A DNA stretch of 25,376 nucleotides, from contig JAAPAO010000522.1 in the NCBI GenBank assembly GCA_013115145.1, forward strand, positions 225 to 25,600. Reading direction: 5' to 3'. The stretch is from Perkinsus chesapeaki (Eukaryota > Perkinsozoa > Perkinsida > Perkinsidae). Of the stretch, positions 17,227 through 25,376 are shown in pieces. Each line of letters opens with the position of its first letter. Position 1 is the stretch's first letter. A program made the translations under genes and the position numbers. The notes beneath the pieces were generated by a model, which saw nothing but the letters and a program-made list of their open reading frames with translations, ran no database searches and was not told where the DNA came from.

Positions 17227-17585
17227 ATGATCGACTCGATCAGATTGAGAATGTGCCAAATTATTCGAAAAGGCTTGGGAAAGCATTATCATGTGGGAGC
17301 GTTGCGTGAGGACCCCGGAGGCCCGTAGCTTTGCTTTCGTGCTACACCTCAAAGCGTACAGGATTTGCACAGGATTCCTGTGCGCTTTTCCTTAATTCAC
17401 AAGAACAAAATTACCATGGATCAATTGAGCGGAGTACGTACAGCTGCAACATGATTGGCCTGCGCGATATACTGTCTCTTGTTTATAACGGTCAGTTTGC
17501 GATGTGTCAAGCTGAGCAACATGTGGGGACAACGTCGCTTGTCACGGCCGAGGGGCTCGCCATTTCGGTGTCACATTCGCGGTGA
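17227..17585 (+). CDS. Small three-exon gene, product not recognised
   Basis: Exons 17227-17292, 17329-17433 and 17496-17585 (TGA 17583-17585), with introns of 36 and 62 bases, all junctions phase 0. The 86-residue product starts MIDSIRLRMCQIIRKGLGKH, continues FRATPQSVQDLHRIPVRFSL, then HKNKITMDQLSG, and ends TTSLVTAEGLAISVSHSR. It is basic at the N-terminus with no signal peptide. The consistent phases and clean ATG and stop make this one of the better small models here. It is transcribed divergently from the secreted-protein gene at 17186, probably from a shared promoter. Confidence 0.6.
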
Positions 17586-17836
17586 CGACCCAGCCTTGGC
17601 GAAACCGAGGTGACAACTATCGGAACTTATTAGTGTAGATAACCAGTGATATGACTATCGATCTAAGATATTTAATAGTCTAAGATAGAGAGGCTAAGTG
17701 ATTCGAGGACAAGTGAGTGTCGGTTATGTTACTTAGTTGTCATGTCTAAGCGTATAAATGCTATAATGTCAATCGAGGATTGTTCATTCATGAATCTACT
17801 GATTCAGTAGCATACCACTCTCCAACGTGGTATGAA
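17586..17836. other. Intergenic or 5' region upstream of the type II membrane protein gene
   Basis: No convincing gene. A short frame from ATG 17741 (MSKRINAIMSIEDCSF) could be a first exon of the next gene, but I find no good donor after it. A perfect 8-bp hairpin (GTGGCGCG ACT CGCGCCAC) lies at 17909-17927 in the next exon. Confidence 0.4.
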
Positions 17837-17839
17837 AAA

Positions 17840-19103
17840 CTACTGATAAGTTATGGGTCGCCTCAGTCTTGACGCTATTCCAAGTTGAGGATCTGGCGCA
17901 AGTGTTGCGTGGCGCGACTCGCGCCACCATCGCGTCACCCTGTCTCTGTTCCAGTGACGGGTTCTAAATGATTTAAATTGAATATTTTGCAGCGCCGTTC
18001 AGGATTAGACGTGAAAGTCGTATAAAGTCAGCTGAGGACGTTTCGTCAACAGCGTTTCTCGCTTATCTTGGAACACATGAAGTATTAAACATAACAAATA
18101 AGAAGCCTCGGAGAAATATTTATACCAAACATTATATAATAAAGAGTATCATTCATGGTGTAATCTTATCGGTTATGCTTCTCGCTTTATTCTTGTATAT
18201 TTGGTTACCGTATTACGAAACTCGAGTACAAGCGGATAGTGTAAACACTTATGTTGAAAGTCTGGAGATTCTCTACCCTTTGGAATGCTCTATCATTCGT
18301 ATGCGCAGCTTCTCCAAACGATGCGTTAGAGGTAAAGCAAGATTGCGTGTTTCTCCGAGTGGATTGCATCGTTTAGAATTTCGGCAACTCTAGGTGCAAA
18401 CTTTCACTAGGGAAATGCCCGAGTATCCTTCCCAAATGATGTTGGGTGATTTCCATGTTAATTACCCTCATGACTCTGAGTTGGTTGTGGTGCCTTTTTA
18501 TATTTTCTTGGAGGATGCATTCACGTACGACTCTACACTAATCGATTCAAGTGCCCTTTAACTGTGCTGGTTAGCATTGACGAGGTTTGGATATCAATTG
18601 ACGAGTCCTCGAAGACGACTCTTGTCTCGAGGGTCCTGATGCGATGGTGATGATATACTCTGCCTCCCCATGAAGGTTTCGGTATTAGGAGTAGCAAAAG
18701 TCTTTTCTCTCTAATCTCCACATTCGACTACCGTGCGTTCCCGGGCTGGTTTATTCACAAATGATTATGATGTGTCATCGGGAGGGCATTGACACCCACC
18801 CGTATCTAGTAATACACAATATCTCTTTCTAAGATTGAGCCGCCCATTGTTGAGTTGAGGCCTTGTCATGAAGGCATTCTCCACGTCGTGTAGTCCACGG
18901 AATCGAGGTAGTTCGCTCTACAAGCGTCACAAAACTGCCATCTGCCTCTCGATGAATACTTTGTCATTTGGATATCGAATCGATGGAATATGTTTCGAGG
19001 TAACTCTGTTATCGTAGTTGATATCGCTATTGGGACCCAGCACGATTGCGAATCGCAATTTACGTACAATGACAAGAAACTGTCATGGTTCAGGCCTGGG
19101 TGA
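17840..19103 (+). CDS. Type II membrane protein, multi-exon, not recognised
   Basis: Exon about 17840-17953 (ASVLTLFQVEDLAQVLRGA) joins exon 17993-18348 across a 39-base intron in phase. That exon carries a basic segment (NKKPRRNIYTKHYIIK) followed by one transmembrane helix (GVILSVMLLALFLYIWLPYY) and an outside domain. A 45-base intron (18349-18393) removes an in-frame TAG and leads to VQTFTREMPEYPSQMMLGDF. After a less clear middle (18470-18911, with VLVSIDEVWISIDESS), the last exon 18912-19103 reads LPLDEYFVIWISNRWNMFRG and VIVVDIAIGTQHDCESQF, ending WFRPG and TGA. One N-terminal TM with a beta-rich ectodomain recalls LEA2/TMEM106-like proteins, but I cannot assign a family. The first exon start and the middle junctions are uncertain. 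Confidence 0.6.
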
Positions 19104-19292
19104 ATAATAAACCTCAGCACCAGTATCTCCCTTGTCTACCAACTATCTCTCATGGTCGCAGCTCATTTTCATCATTTTAACGTGAACTAATCATTTTTAA
19201 TCAACTCGTCGAACAAATGCGAACGCACAACTGCATTGTCATTGAGACACTATGTACTAGTGTCACACTAGTCTTTTCTCTGTTTCATAAGG
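19104..19292. other. Intergenic region
   Basis: Short spacer before the Pro/Gln-rich gene. Contains the inverted repeat ACTAGTGT C ACACTAGT at 19256-19272, about 20 bases upstream of the next ATG. Confidence 0.6.
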
Positions 19293-20133
19293 ATGCTCTG
19301 TGGGTCGTCCTTCAGCCAATCGCAGGGCCCTCCAGCAAGCCAACCACCAACCCAGTCACAGTCGGATATCTATTATATACCTCAAAACTGGCACCCAGCA
19401 GGGCTTCACAGTGTAGGCCAGATCGATGCCCAATATGGAGAGGACCTTTCGCTCTAGGTTTATCCTGGAGGAGCTCACTGGGGGTCGAGCATCCCTCCTC
19501 AAGGCCACCCATACGGCCATCCTCCTTATCGACAGCAAACGCCGCAAACGCAGGAGGTAACGACCTAAGTTATCTGCCATTATATTCCGGAGTTCACTCA
19601 GGAAAACGATACAGAGATGGACAAGTTGAAGGCTGCATTGAATGGTGGACAGCTAGGAAGCTGTGCCATGCCGAATATGAGGAAGTCGAATAATGAGCCT
19701 GTGGCTCCCACTACGACAGTAACTCTTTGTCTGGGCTAAAGTTGGCGGCTCTCGTTACTACAACCCAGGAATGTATTCGCGAAGCCTTCCTTAACTAGCT
19801 CTATAGCGATGAATAATACTCCCGAGAGTGTCGTTAGCGGATATGGTCCGCTTTCTCTGTATTCGATTCATTTTATCTGAAAAGAGTTCTTTATAGATTG
19901 TTGAGAATACTGCGATCCAACCAAAGAAGAAGGCAGGCGGTGTGGTTAAATTTGACGAGAATCATATGTTTTGCAGTCCAGAGCCCATTGAGTTATTGGG
20001 TGGAAAGGTGACATGCTACTCAATCACTAATACCCTAGATGGATGTAAGCAACGTATCTGGGAAATCGCACCTTCCCCCTTCAATTATTACACACTACCA
20101 GGGCTTCCAGGATCCCTCTTCCCGGCGGGATAG
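19293..20133 (+). CDS. Pro/Gln-rich protein, four exons, not recognised
   Basis: ATG 19293 opens exon 19293-19412, joined to 19458-19555, 19602-19718 and 19897-20133 (TAG 20131-20133). Introns are 45, 46 and 178 bases, all phase 0. The N-terminal half is low-complexity (GPPASQPPTQSQSDIYYIPQ, then IPPQGHPYGHPPYRQQTPQ). A helix follows (ENDTEMDKLKAALNGG). The last exon reads QPKKKAGGVVKFDENHMFCS and EPIELLGGK. A further intron from GTGACA (about 20013) is possible inside the last exon. The composition suggests a nuclear or RNA-associated protein, but no domain is recognised. The 158-codon frame at 19217-19693 is in a different, less plausible phase. Confidence 0.6.
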
Positions 20134-20950
20134 CGTTAATAAAACGCCGTTAAAGACAGTTTCTGATAGTGGCAGATAGTACGATGGAGAGCTTGTTGCT
20201 TAGCCGTGACATATGCCCAAGCAGCATGGCGTTATGGCCCGTGTGGGCTCCTCGCCGAGGGAGAAATTAAAGATGAAATGCATTCCTTGGAAGACATGCT
20301 GTTTTTACCATAACTCTACTTATATCGTAGATGGCATGCACATTACGTGAGCCAATGTCATCTTTTTATAGCACCGTGCTACTAGCACGTATTTTCAAGT
20401 TAATAGTGGATTGATGGAATCCATGAATAGCAATACCAAGCATATCCATAGAGCAATATCCGATATTGCTCGGCTATCTGTCATGGCTTGAAAGGGTATC
20501 TTCGGTATTGTAAACTCATCGTTGTAATGTGAGTGAGTACGTTATAGCCGTAACGGCAGCAATTGCCTGTATTGCAATTAATGGAACCACATGCTCTTAT
20601 GGAGAGGTTTTATTCTAAAATGTAAAAATATATCTCTTAATATTTATTACCAATCTAGAAAGCTGGCCTACTTGCCAGATTTAATCGCATTATTGTGACC
20701 ATTGTTTATTTGCCTTCAATTGTTTCATCGGTGGCATACGTGTTGCTCGCCCATAATGAGATCTCTGACGCTCGTTCTTTCACGAATTCAATAATCGAAA
20801 AAATGTAAACGACGTTCCGTAGAAAATTCATTCAAATATGTTCTTGTATTGTAGGACGTAATAGTATACTTTATAGCAAGGTCTCGCAGCAAGGGGATAC
20901 ATCCTTTATGGTTTAGTCTGTCAGGCCAGTACTTCCGATGTGCCCGCTGT
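20134..20950. other. 817-base stretch without a supported gene
   Basis: No frame I can support on either strand; the minus-strand frame at 20788-20970 looks like background. It holds two tight inverted repeats: CGTGCTA C TAGCACG at 20375-20389 and GAGCAATATC C GATATTGCTC at 20451-20471. Confidence 0.5.
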
Positions 20951-23900
20951 ATGAAGTTACAGTTATTCAAATCTGTGGATACGATTTTGAGGCATCAATC
21001 ATCACAAGCTTGCAAGGCACAAGCGAAGACCAAAGATAATATGTTGGAGAATAAGCCCGAGGTTGAGCTAGACGACAAGCCTAGCACAACGGCAGGAAGT
21101 CCGGACGAGCCATCGACCTCAACTAAGGCGGATGAGGTAGGTCATCGTAGATAACTTAACTGCACCACTCCTACCATTCGAGTAGTCAGCCAATTGTGTG
21201 CCATTCAACGTACCATTGGTATGGTACCAATCAGCTGAACAGTAACTGTTCAGCCTGAACTATTGTATCAAGTCGATACCATCAACATCATTGGTACTAC
21301 TGGCGCTCTCAGTGCCCCGCATGCGCCAAAATTGATTCAAGCGTGGTCATCGACCCGAATGGTCGTCTGTATTACAAAGTGCTCTTCTATATCCCAGGTC
21401 CAGCCTCAGGGTCCTGCGAATCTTTCGCCCCTAGCAAGGCCGACCTTTCGCAAAGCAACATTGTTGTCCCCGCCTCCATCCGCGGCCACTGATGCTCCTG
21501 TTGATGCAGAACGATGTGGAGAAGTTTCGGCTCATCGTCATGGACTTGTGAGTTTGCTGTGTTCTCTGTGTTTCACTCGAGTCGATGAAAGTAGGTCACT
21601 AGTAGTAGCATAATGTTGTTGTTATATATGATATACAAACCGACAGTTAAATCGGCAAGGGGATATGTAATATATTCCCTTGCCGATTTAGCTGTCGGCT
21701 AGAGGAGGAAGCAACCTTTGAAGATAGCTATTCCACCTATAGCCTATACTATATACTGCATATTACCATTACTGTATACTGTATTCACCTATACTGTAAA
21801 GGTATTAATATAGCTTGTTCTATAAGCTGAACTGATTTGCAACTTAACAGTTGGTGAATCTGCTCTAAAAGCGCGCCATTCCTGCTATGCTGGGTTGTTG
21901 TATTGTAGGGAACCAAGGGACTCGCAGCGATCGAAAGTGTAGTTCCGAGTCGCCTCCACTATCAAGAAAAGAGAGATGATGAGGAGTCAAAGGCTGAAAA
22001 GGTAACAAGCTGTGTAAAGCAGTAGCGGCGTTCGTTCAATCAACTAAACAGGCAACGACGATGCTCAAGCTGGTCCACGGTCTTGTAGATGATGCCAGTG
22101 CTAACCATGACAAACCCTTCCGGTTCGGGTCAACAACCGTCTCATTGCATCAACCAGAATCACCGCTTGGTCTACCCACTGAACGGGCGCAACTACCGGC
22201 CGATCTCCCGGAGGTTAGAAGCGGTATCAATGTCACCAGTGAACAACCTACCGAGAGTACTCGGTCCAGTGAAAGCACTTCATCTGGCACATCTTGTTTG
22301 GCCTTGAATCCTGCCAACAGTTCTAAGCCGCGGAAAACGGACAAGCCACCATCCGTGCCTCTATGCGACGCACGTGTTGATGCTAAATCTTCGTCGCCCT
22401 TGCGGAGGTTCGTCGAAGTCCGAGCGCGACAAATACACGAGCGCTTCGGTAGCGCTTTTGCTGAGAATGAGATAACAGATGTCCTCCTTCTCGAGTGGCT
22501 TCGAAGGCAGGCAGCTCCCATCCCTATTACTGAGCCTCCAGTTGGAGGTACCACTCCAGTCGAGAGCACACTGGAAAAGCCAAGAGTTGTCGAGAGCCCG
22601 GCGTGCGTAGAAGCTGCACAGCAATATCGAACGAATAAGAGGGAACTCAGAACGGCTAGCAAGGAAGTCCCGAAAACTATTCCCAAGAAAAAGACAAAGT
22701 CGAGGAAGAGACAGCGAGTTGCAAAATCTGAAGGGAGCACGGAGAGATCCGTTAATGAGATCGCACTGGCATGGAATAAGACTTTCGAACAGGTTATCCT
22801 ATAGCTCTCGGCGCGCTCCGGGACCTCAGACTTTTAGGTCGCCGAGGACTCCACGAGTGCACCCAAACGTCGAAGCCGACGAGGTGAGGCTTGCTGGCTC
22901 CTCGCTTTTTATAAGATATAGGTTTATTGTGTGAGACGTGCAACATAAAGAGTAGCAAGGAGACGGTGAAGTGCTCTAACTGCCAGAAGCATTGGCATAA
23001 AGCTTGTCATGATCCAAAACTAGATGAAGACATAGACTTCTCTACCATCGTAAGAACTCGAAGAAAATTTTAGTGTTGAGCTCTTTTGGTGTGGCACATA
23101 GTGTGTGTGAGTTGAATTTAAATTTACTGAATTTTCAGTTTCGTGAGGATGATCACTTTCTGTTTTGTGATTTTGTTATAAGACCGTCATAGCCCGAGCC
23201 CTGGCAAAATTCCCCCTGACTCCTCTTCGCTGCATGAAATTGTACAATTGCTTTCAATGAGCAGCTATACAGAGTATCGCCTCATCTAGTATGGATATGA
23301 GTTTATAATATTACCGGTGTACACTGTACAGTGTTGATATAAGAAAGCACATCTTATGATTATTGTGTGAATTACCACATAAACTATACGAACTGTGATT
23401 GAACGGTCCAATTCGGGGAGAAGCTCCTGACAAGAAAGTCATTTAAGATCTGAAGAATCCTACATAAGTGGACATACCAAGCATAAATGAAGTCGCACCA
23501 GAAGCAAGCGATTCGCTCAGGAATGGGTCTGCTGGCCTTGTCAAAAGAAGTGGTTGGCTATCAGAAAGGTGTGCCATGCCGTAGGCGACGACATTTGGAG
23601 CTCCGTAAGCTCGTCGGTCGGTTTATCTGGTATATTCGGTGTCAATCCTCAGAGCATTCGAAAGAGTATGTGGTGGCCGTGCAGAGTTGTCGGCCTTCAA
23701 TGTCGTCACCCGTATGATCCGAGCATCTACTGCATACAGCCGTACGGTCAATCGGATAGAGAAAAGACTAGCATTTACAGCGCCTGTGAAGTAGGTCTGT
23801 GACTGACCCCCTGTCGGTTGACATAATCATATAACGCTTATATCACAAGCGTAATCTCTTCATTTTCAGAAGTCGATAAGAAAGTGGCACTCGATTGACG

Positions 23901-24170
23901 TCGAGAGCTCGGACATCGCTTCGGCTTTATCGAATACTGGAAGGCATCTTTCAGGAAAGAATTTGAAAGAAGTTACCGCGGTAAGCTATCTCGAGAATAT
24001 TCGGTCTCGCTCTGTGTTGTGAGATCCGAGAATCATCGTCACCTATAAGCGACTTGAACTACCTGATTCGGTCTACTAGTACCTAAGGGTCAGACTTTGC
24101 CCTCTGTGATGTGGCTCGCTTTTAGGCTCTCAACATGGTCAGGCAAAGGACCAACGGTGGTAAGCGATAG
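20951..24170 (+). CDS. PHD-finger and PWWP-like chromatin protein
   Basis: Proposed exons: about 20951-21136 (acidic, Ser/Thr-rich), 21313-21462 (CPACAKIDSSVVIDPNGRLY), 21510-about 21547, 21909-22001, 22052-22792, 22838-22883, 22922-23049, 23521-23790, 23870-23980, 24126-24170 (TAG). Known of the families: PHD fingers bind histone H3 tails and PWWP domains bind methylated histone H3 and DNA. Seen here: after a long disordered region and a Lys/Arg-rich stretch (KTIPKKKTKSRKRQRVAKS), the PHD reads CETCNIKSSKETVKCSNC, HWHKAC, then across a 471-base intron WVCWPC. Downstream come VGDDIWSSV, MWWPCRVVG and IYCIQPYG. Almost all phases agree; the junction between the third and fourth exons does not and is unresolved. 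The start codon is also unsure. Confidence 0.8.
21137..21312 (+). other. Intron with two adjacent tight inverted repeats
   Basis: 176-base intron (GTAGGT..GCTCTCAG, phase 0). Contains ATTGGTA TGG TACCAAT (21215-21231) and, three bases on, GCTGAACAGT A ACTGTTCAGC (21234-21254, 10-bp perfect arms). Confidence 0.7.
21640..21698 (+). repeat. 27-bp hairpin, perfect as RNA on the + strand
   Basis: Arms 21640-21666 and 21672-21698 around a 5-base loop. Twenty-five Watson-Crick pairs and two G.U pairs (U21687... side: G21662/U21676 and U21687-arm partner U21647/G21691) if read as + strand RNA; read from the other strand these would be C/A mismatches. It lies in an intron of the PHD-PWWP gene, just after a possible exon end. 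Confidence 0.93.
22052..22792 (+). other. Long disordered exon of the PHD-PWWP gene
   Basis: A 741-base exon, the longest in the window. The Ser/Thr/Pro-rich first half (SEQPTESTRSSESTSSGTSC) leads to one helical, charged block (FVEVRARQIHERFGSAFAEN, VLLLEWLRRQ), then a highly basic segment typical of nuclear localisation. It joins the previous exon through a 50-base intron and the next through a 45-base intron, both phase 0. A minus-strand open frame of 196 codons covers the same bases and is a shadow. Confidence 0.75.
22922..23049 (+). other. First six zinc ligands of the PHD finger
   Basis: Cys codons at 22930 and 22939 (C-x2-C), then a C-x2-C pair, H after four residues, and C after two more: CSNCQKHWHKAC. 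The exon ends with DEDIDFSTI and a GTAAGA donor at 23050. Confidence 0.93.
23050..23520 (+). other. 471-base intron inside the PHD finger
   Basis: Donor GTAAGA, acceptor ATTCGCTCAG, phase 0 on both sides. Joining restores the W-x-C-x2-C that ends every PHD finger. AT-rich; no gene inside. Confidence 0.8.
23521..24170 (+). other. Last PHD cysteines and PWWP-like domain
   Basis: Exon 23521-23790 opens EWVCWPCQKKW (Cys codons 23530 and 23539). It then has HAVGDDIWSS, SIRKSMWWPCRVVGLQ and SIYCIQPYGQSDREKTSIYS, fitting the PWWP order: G-D-hydrophobic-W, P-W-W-P-A-x-V, aromatic-F-G, W. Here the WWP motif reads M-W-W-P-C and FFG reads PYG. A Ser-rich insert separates the first two parts. Exons 23870-23980 and 24126-24170 give the C-terminal helices (SGKNLKEVTAALNMVRQR) and TAG. 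PHD followed by PWWP is common in histone-reading proteins, which supports the call. Confidence 0.68.
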
Positions 24171-24391
24171 AATATAGGGCCTGGAATCTCCAGGAATTCT
24201 GGACCAGAAAGAATGATATATGTCTCTCACAATTGATCATACAGCTTTAGTAAATGAAACGTATCGCATCGCGGTACTGGTCATGTGGAATTTCACGTGA
24301 GCCTTGTGTTCAGTGGAGGCGGAGAAGACATGCAAATTCGAACGCTGATCCGTATCAGGTTTAGCAGTACCTGCAATAAACATACAGTATT
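24171..24391. other. Intergenic stretch
   Basis: About 220 bases with no supported gene. Confidence 0.5.
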
Positions 24392-24676
24392 GTGGAGCAC
24401 GATTCTGAACACAACTTGTGTTACATAAGCGCAGAGCTGAAACTCAGCGGTGCTCCGGTGGCGGGGTGTGTCGAAGGGCGCAGCTCGCGGCAGACATCGC
24501 CCATTAAGGTCTGCGGCTGCCGGCGAGACCTCGAGTATGAGGAATCCTACGAAGAAGAATTGACTCGAAATTCGCTATTATCGGCATTCGAAGCGTACAT
24601 TGTACACTCGTCCAGACTCTTGACTCCAGAGTTTACACTCCGGACTCCCCACTTTTACATCCCGCGCACTGTATAG
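24392..24676 (+). CDS. Weak open frame, possible exon
   Basis: 94 codons, with a coding-like segment (CRRDLEYEESYEEELTRNSL, then SAFEAYIVHSSRLL) but no recognised domain. It begins with GTG rather than ATG, so if real it is probably an exon of a larger gene. It could also be chance. Confidence 0.25.
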   Translation: MEHDSEHNLCYISAELKLSGAPVAGCVEGRSSRQTSPIKVCGCRRDLEYEESYEEELTRNSLLSAFEAYIVHSSRLLTPEFTLRTPHFYIPRTV

Positions 24677-24738
24677 AGTATGTAGTAAAGAGAGTAAATT
24701 ACCCGTAGGTTTAAGCTAGGTGTAGCCGGATAGCTAAG

Positions 24739-25219
24739 CTATTCCTCCATTGGAGGACCTTTGATGATTGTGGGTTGGCCAGGGGCACTAGCCTCCACCA
24801 TTAGAAAGATGAGACTTAGTGCGAAAAACGCCGCTACTCCGAACCACGGGGAAACCCATCGACCCGCCTGCTCAGTGCAGCACAGCGACTGCAGCGCAGG
24901 CATCGGATACCATTCATACTCCGCATCAGAATTACACCTGGCACGCATGGGACCGTGGAGCGCGGCGCAAGATACAATATTATCTTGGCGCCTATGTGTT
25001 CCCCAAAAACGAGCTGAGAAACATACCCAACCAGGAATCCTGAGCAATATCCCGCCAGCTGAGACGCGGGCCACGCGTACGGGCGAGGCCAATGCTACCC
25101 GCTACATAAGTGATTTGGTAACTTGATCTCTTGATCTTCTTTCTTACACCATAACTGACAACGTAACCATGCTCTTGGAACCCTGTAAAAACACCATCGT
25201 CAGCATCTAGATTCTGCAT
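24739..25219 (-). CDS. Possible membrane protein with a C-terminal transmembrane helix, partial
   Basis: On the minus strand, coding-like blocks run leftwards: FQEHGYVVSYG near 25160, GSIGLARTRGPRLSWRDIAQ near 25060, RQDNIVSCAALHGPMRARC, and finally WVSPWFGVAAFFALSLIFLM followed by VEASAPGQPTIIKGPPMEE and a stop at 24739. The last part is a single hydrophobic helix of about 18 residues close to the C-terminus. Short introns probably lie between the blocks (donors GTAAGA near 25162 and GTATGT near 25025), but I cannot settle the joins. Plus-strand frames over the same bases (24761-25126 and 24819-25043) are also fairly coding-like, so the strand is not certain. No family recognised. Confidence 0.4.
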
Positions 25220-25376
25220 TTCTCCCCGATATTATCAAGAGTACGAATTGAAGGCGCACTCACGCACGCGTGTACAGCGATAGCCCTTGCCCCAGGACTT
25301 CGCTGTGCCGTCCGAGGGACAGCGCTACTTCTATATCGCTCGCCTGAAACTGTCATATCTGTAACGGTTCTAAGAT
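25220..25376. other. Right edge, nothing recognised
   Basis: No frame or repeat I can support. It may hold upstream exons of the minus-strand gene. Confidence 0.4.

Noticed and set aside
17909-17927. 8-bp perfect GC-rich hairpin as a terminator
   Set aside because: This is a eukaryotic coding region, with no T-run and no operon context.
18391-18393. In-frame TAG in the type II membrane protein gene
   Set aside because: A 45-base intron (18349-18393) ending exactly at this TAG removes it and keeps the phase, so no readthrough or pseudogene is needed.
19217-19693. 158-codon plus-strand frame as the gene
   Set aside because: The Pro/Gln-rich frame from ATG 19293 joins through three phase-0 introns to a clearly coding last exon; this frame does not.
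22150-22740. 196-codon minus-strand open frame
   Set aside because: It is the antisense of the long plus-strand exon of the PHD gene, which has better composition and phase-consistent splice sites.
23122-23180. Alternative PHD ending (HFLFCDF)
   Set aside because: It supplies only one cysteine and then a stop; the exon at 23521 supplies the full motif.
23521-23560. CW-type zinc finger start (EWVCWPCQKKW)
   Set aside because: The W-x-C-x2-C completes the upstream PHD finger in phase, which explains it better than a separate CW domain.
1-25376. CRISPR array, prophage or bacterial defence system
   Set aside because: There are no such repeats or genes. The spliceosomal introns and gene families show nuclear eukaryotic DNA.

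Overview
The window reads as nuclear DNA of a single-celled eukaryote. Coding sequence is cut into many short exons by GT..AG introns. Most introns are only 33-50 bases long, and a second set runs from about 160 to 1500 bases. There are no operons, ribosome binding sites, tRNAs or rRNAs. The intron style and loose splice sites would fit an alveolate such as Perkinsus, but nothing in the sequence proves that. Almost none of the long open frames is a gene by itself, so the genes below were built by joining exons whose reading phase agrees.

Left half (about 1-13874, + strand): one large gene fills this region. From 892 to 13874 I can join 36 exons into a phase-coherent frame (4368 coding bases after a 2-base remainder, ending at TAA 13872-13874). 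It is the central and C-terminal part of a UBR1/UBR2-type E3 ubiquitin ligase, an N-recognin of the N-degron pathway. It has the helical region ending in the RNG motif, the winged-helix-like middle, a basic helix, a complete RING-H2 finger, and the cysteine-rich C-terminal domain. The UBR box and ClpS-like domain would lie upstream of base 1. The long introns hold two minisatellites (37-bp and 40-bp units). Three short introns share a CGCGCGCC-centred motif.

Middle (13.9-20.1 kb): small, mostly unrecognised genes. These are two or three short multi-exon frames at 14.07-15.68 kb; three minus-strand genes (17186-15995), two with clear signal peptides; a three-exon plus-strand gene starting 40 bp from the start of a minus-strand one; a type II membrane protein gene (about 17.84-19.10 kb); and a Pro/Gln-rich protein gene (19293-20133).

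Right part (20.9-24.17 kb): a multi-exon chromatin-type gene with a complete PHD finger, whose last zinc ligands lie across a 471-base intron, followed by a PWWP-like domain. The right end has a weak plus-strand frame and the 3' part of a possible minus-strand membrane protein gene.

The window also has clearly more tight inverted repeats (arms of 10 bp or more, loops of 0-5 bases) than chance predicts. One is a 27-bp hairpin whose only two imperfect pairs are G.U on the + strand.
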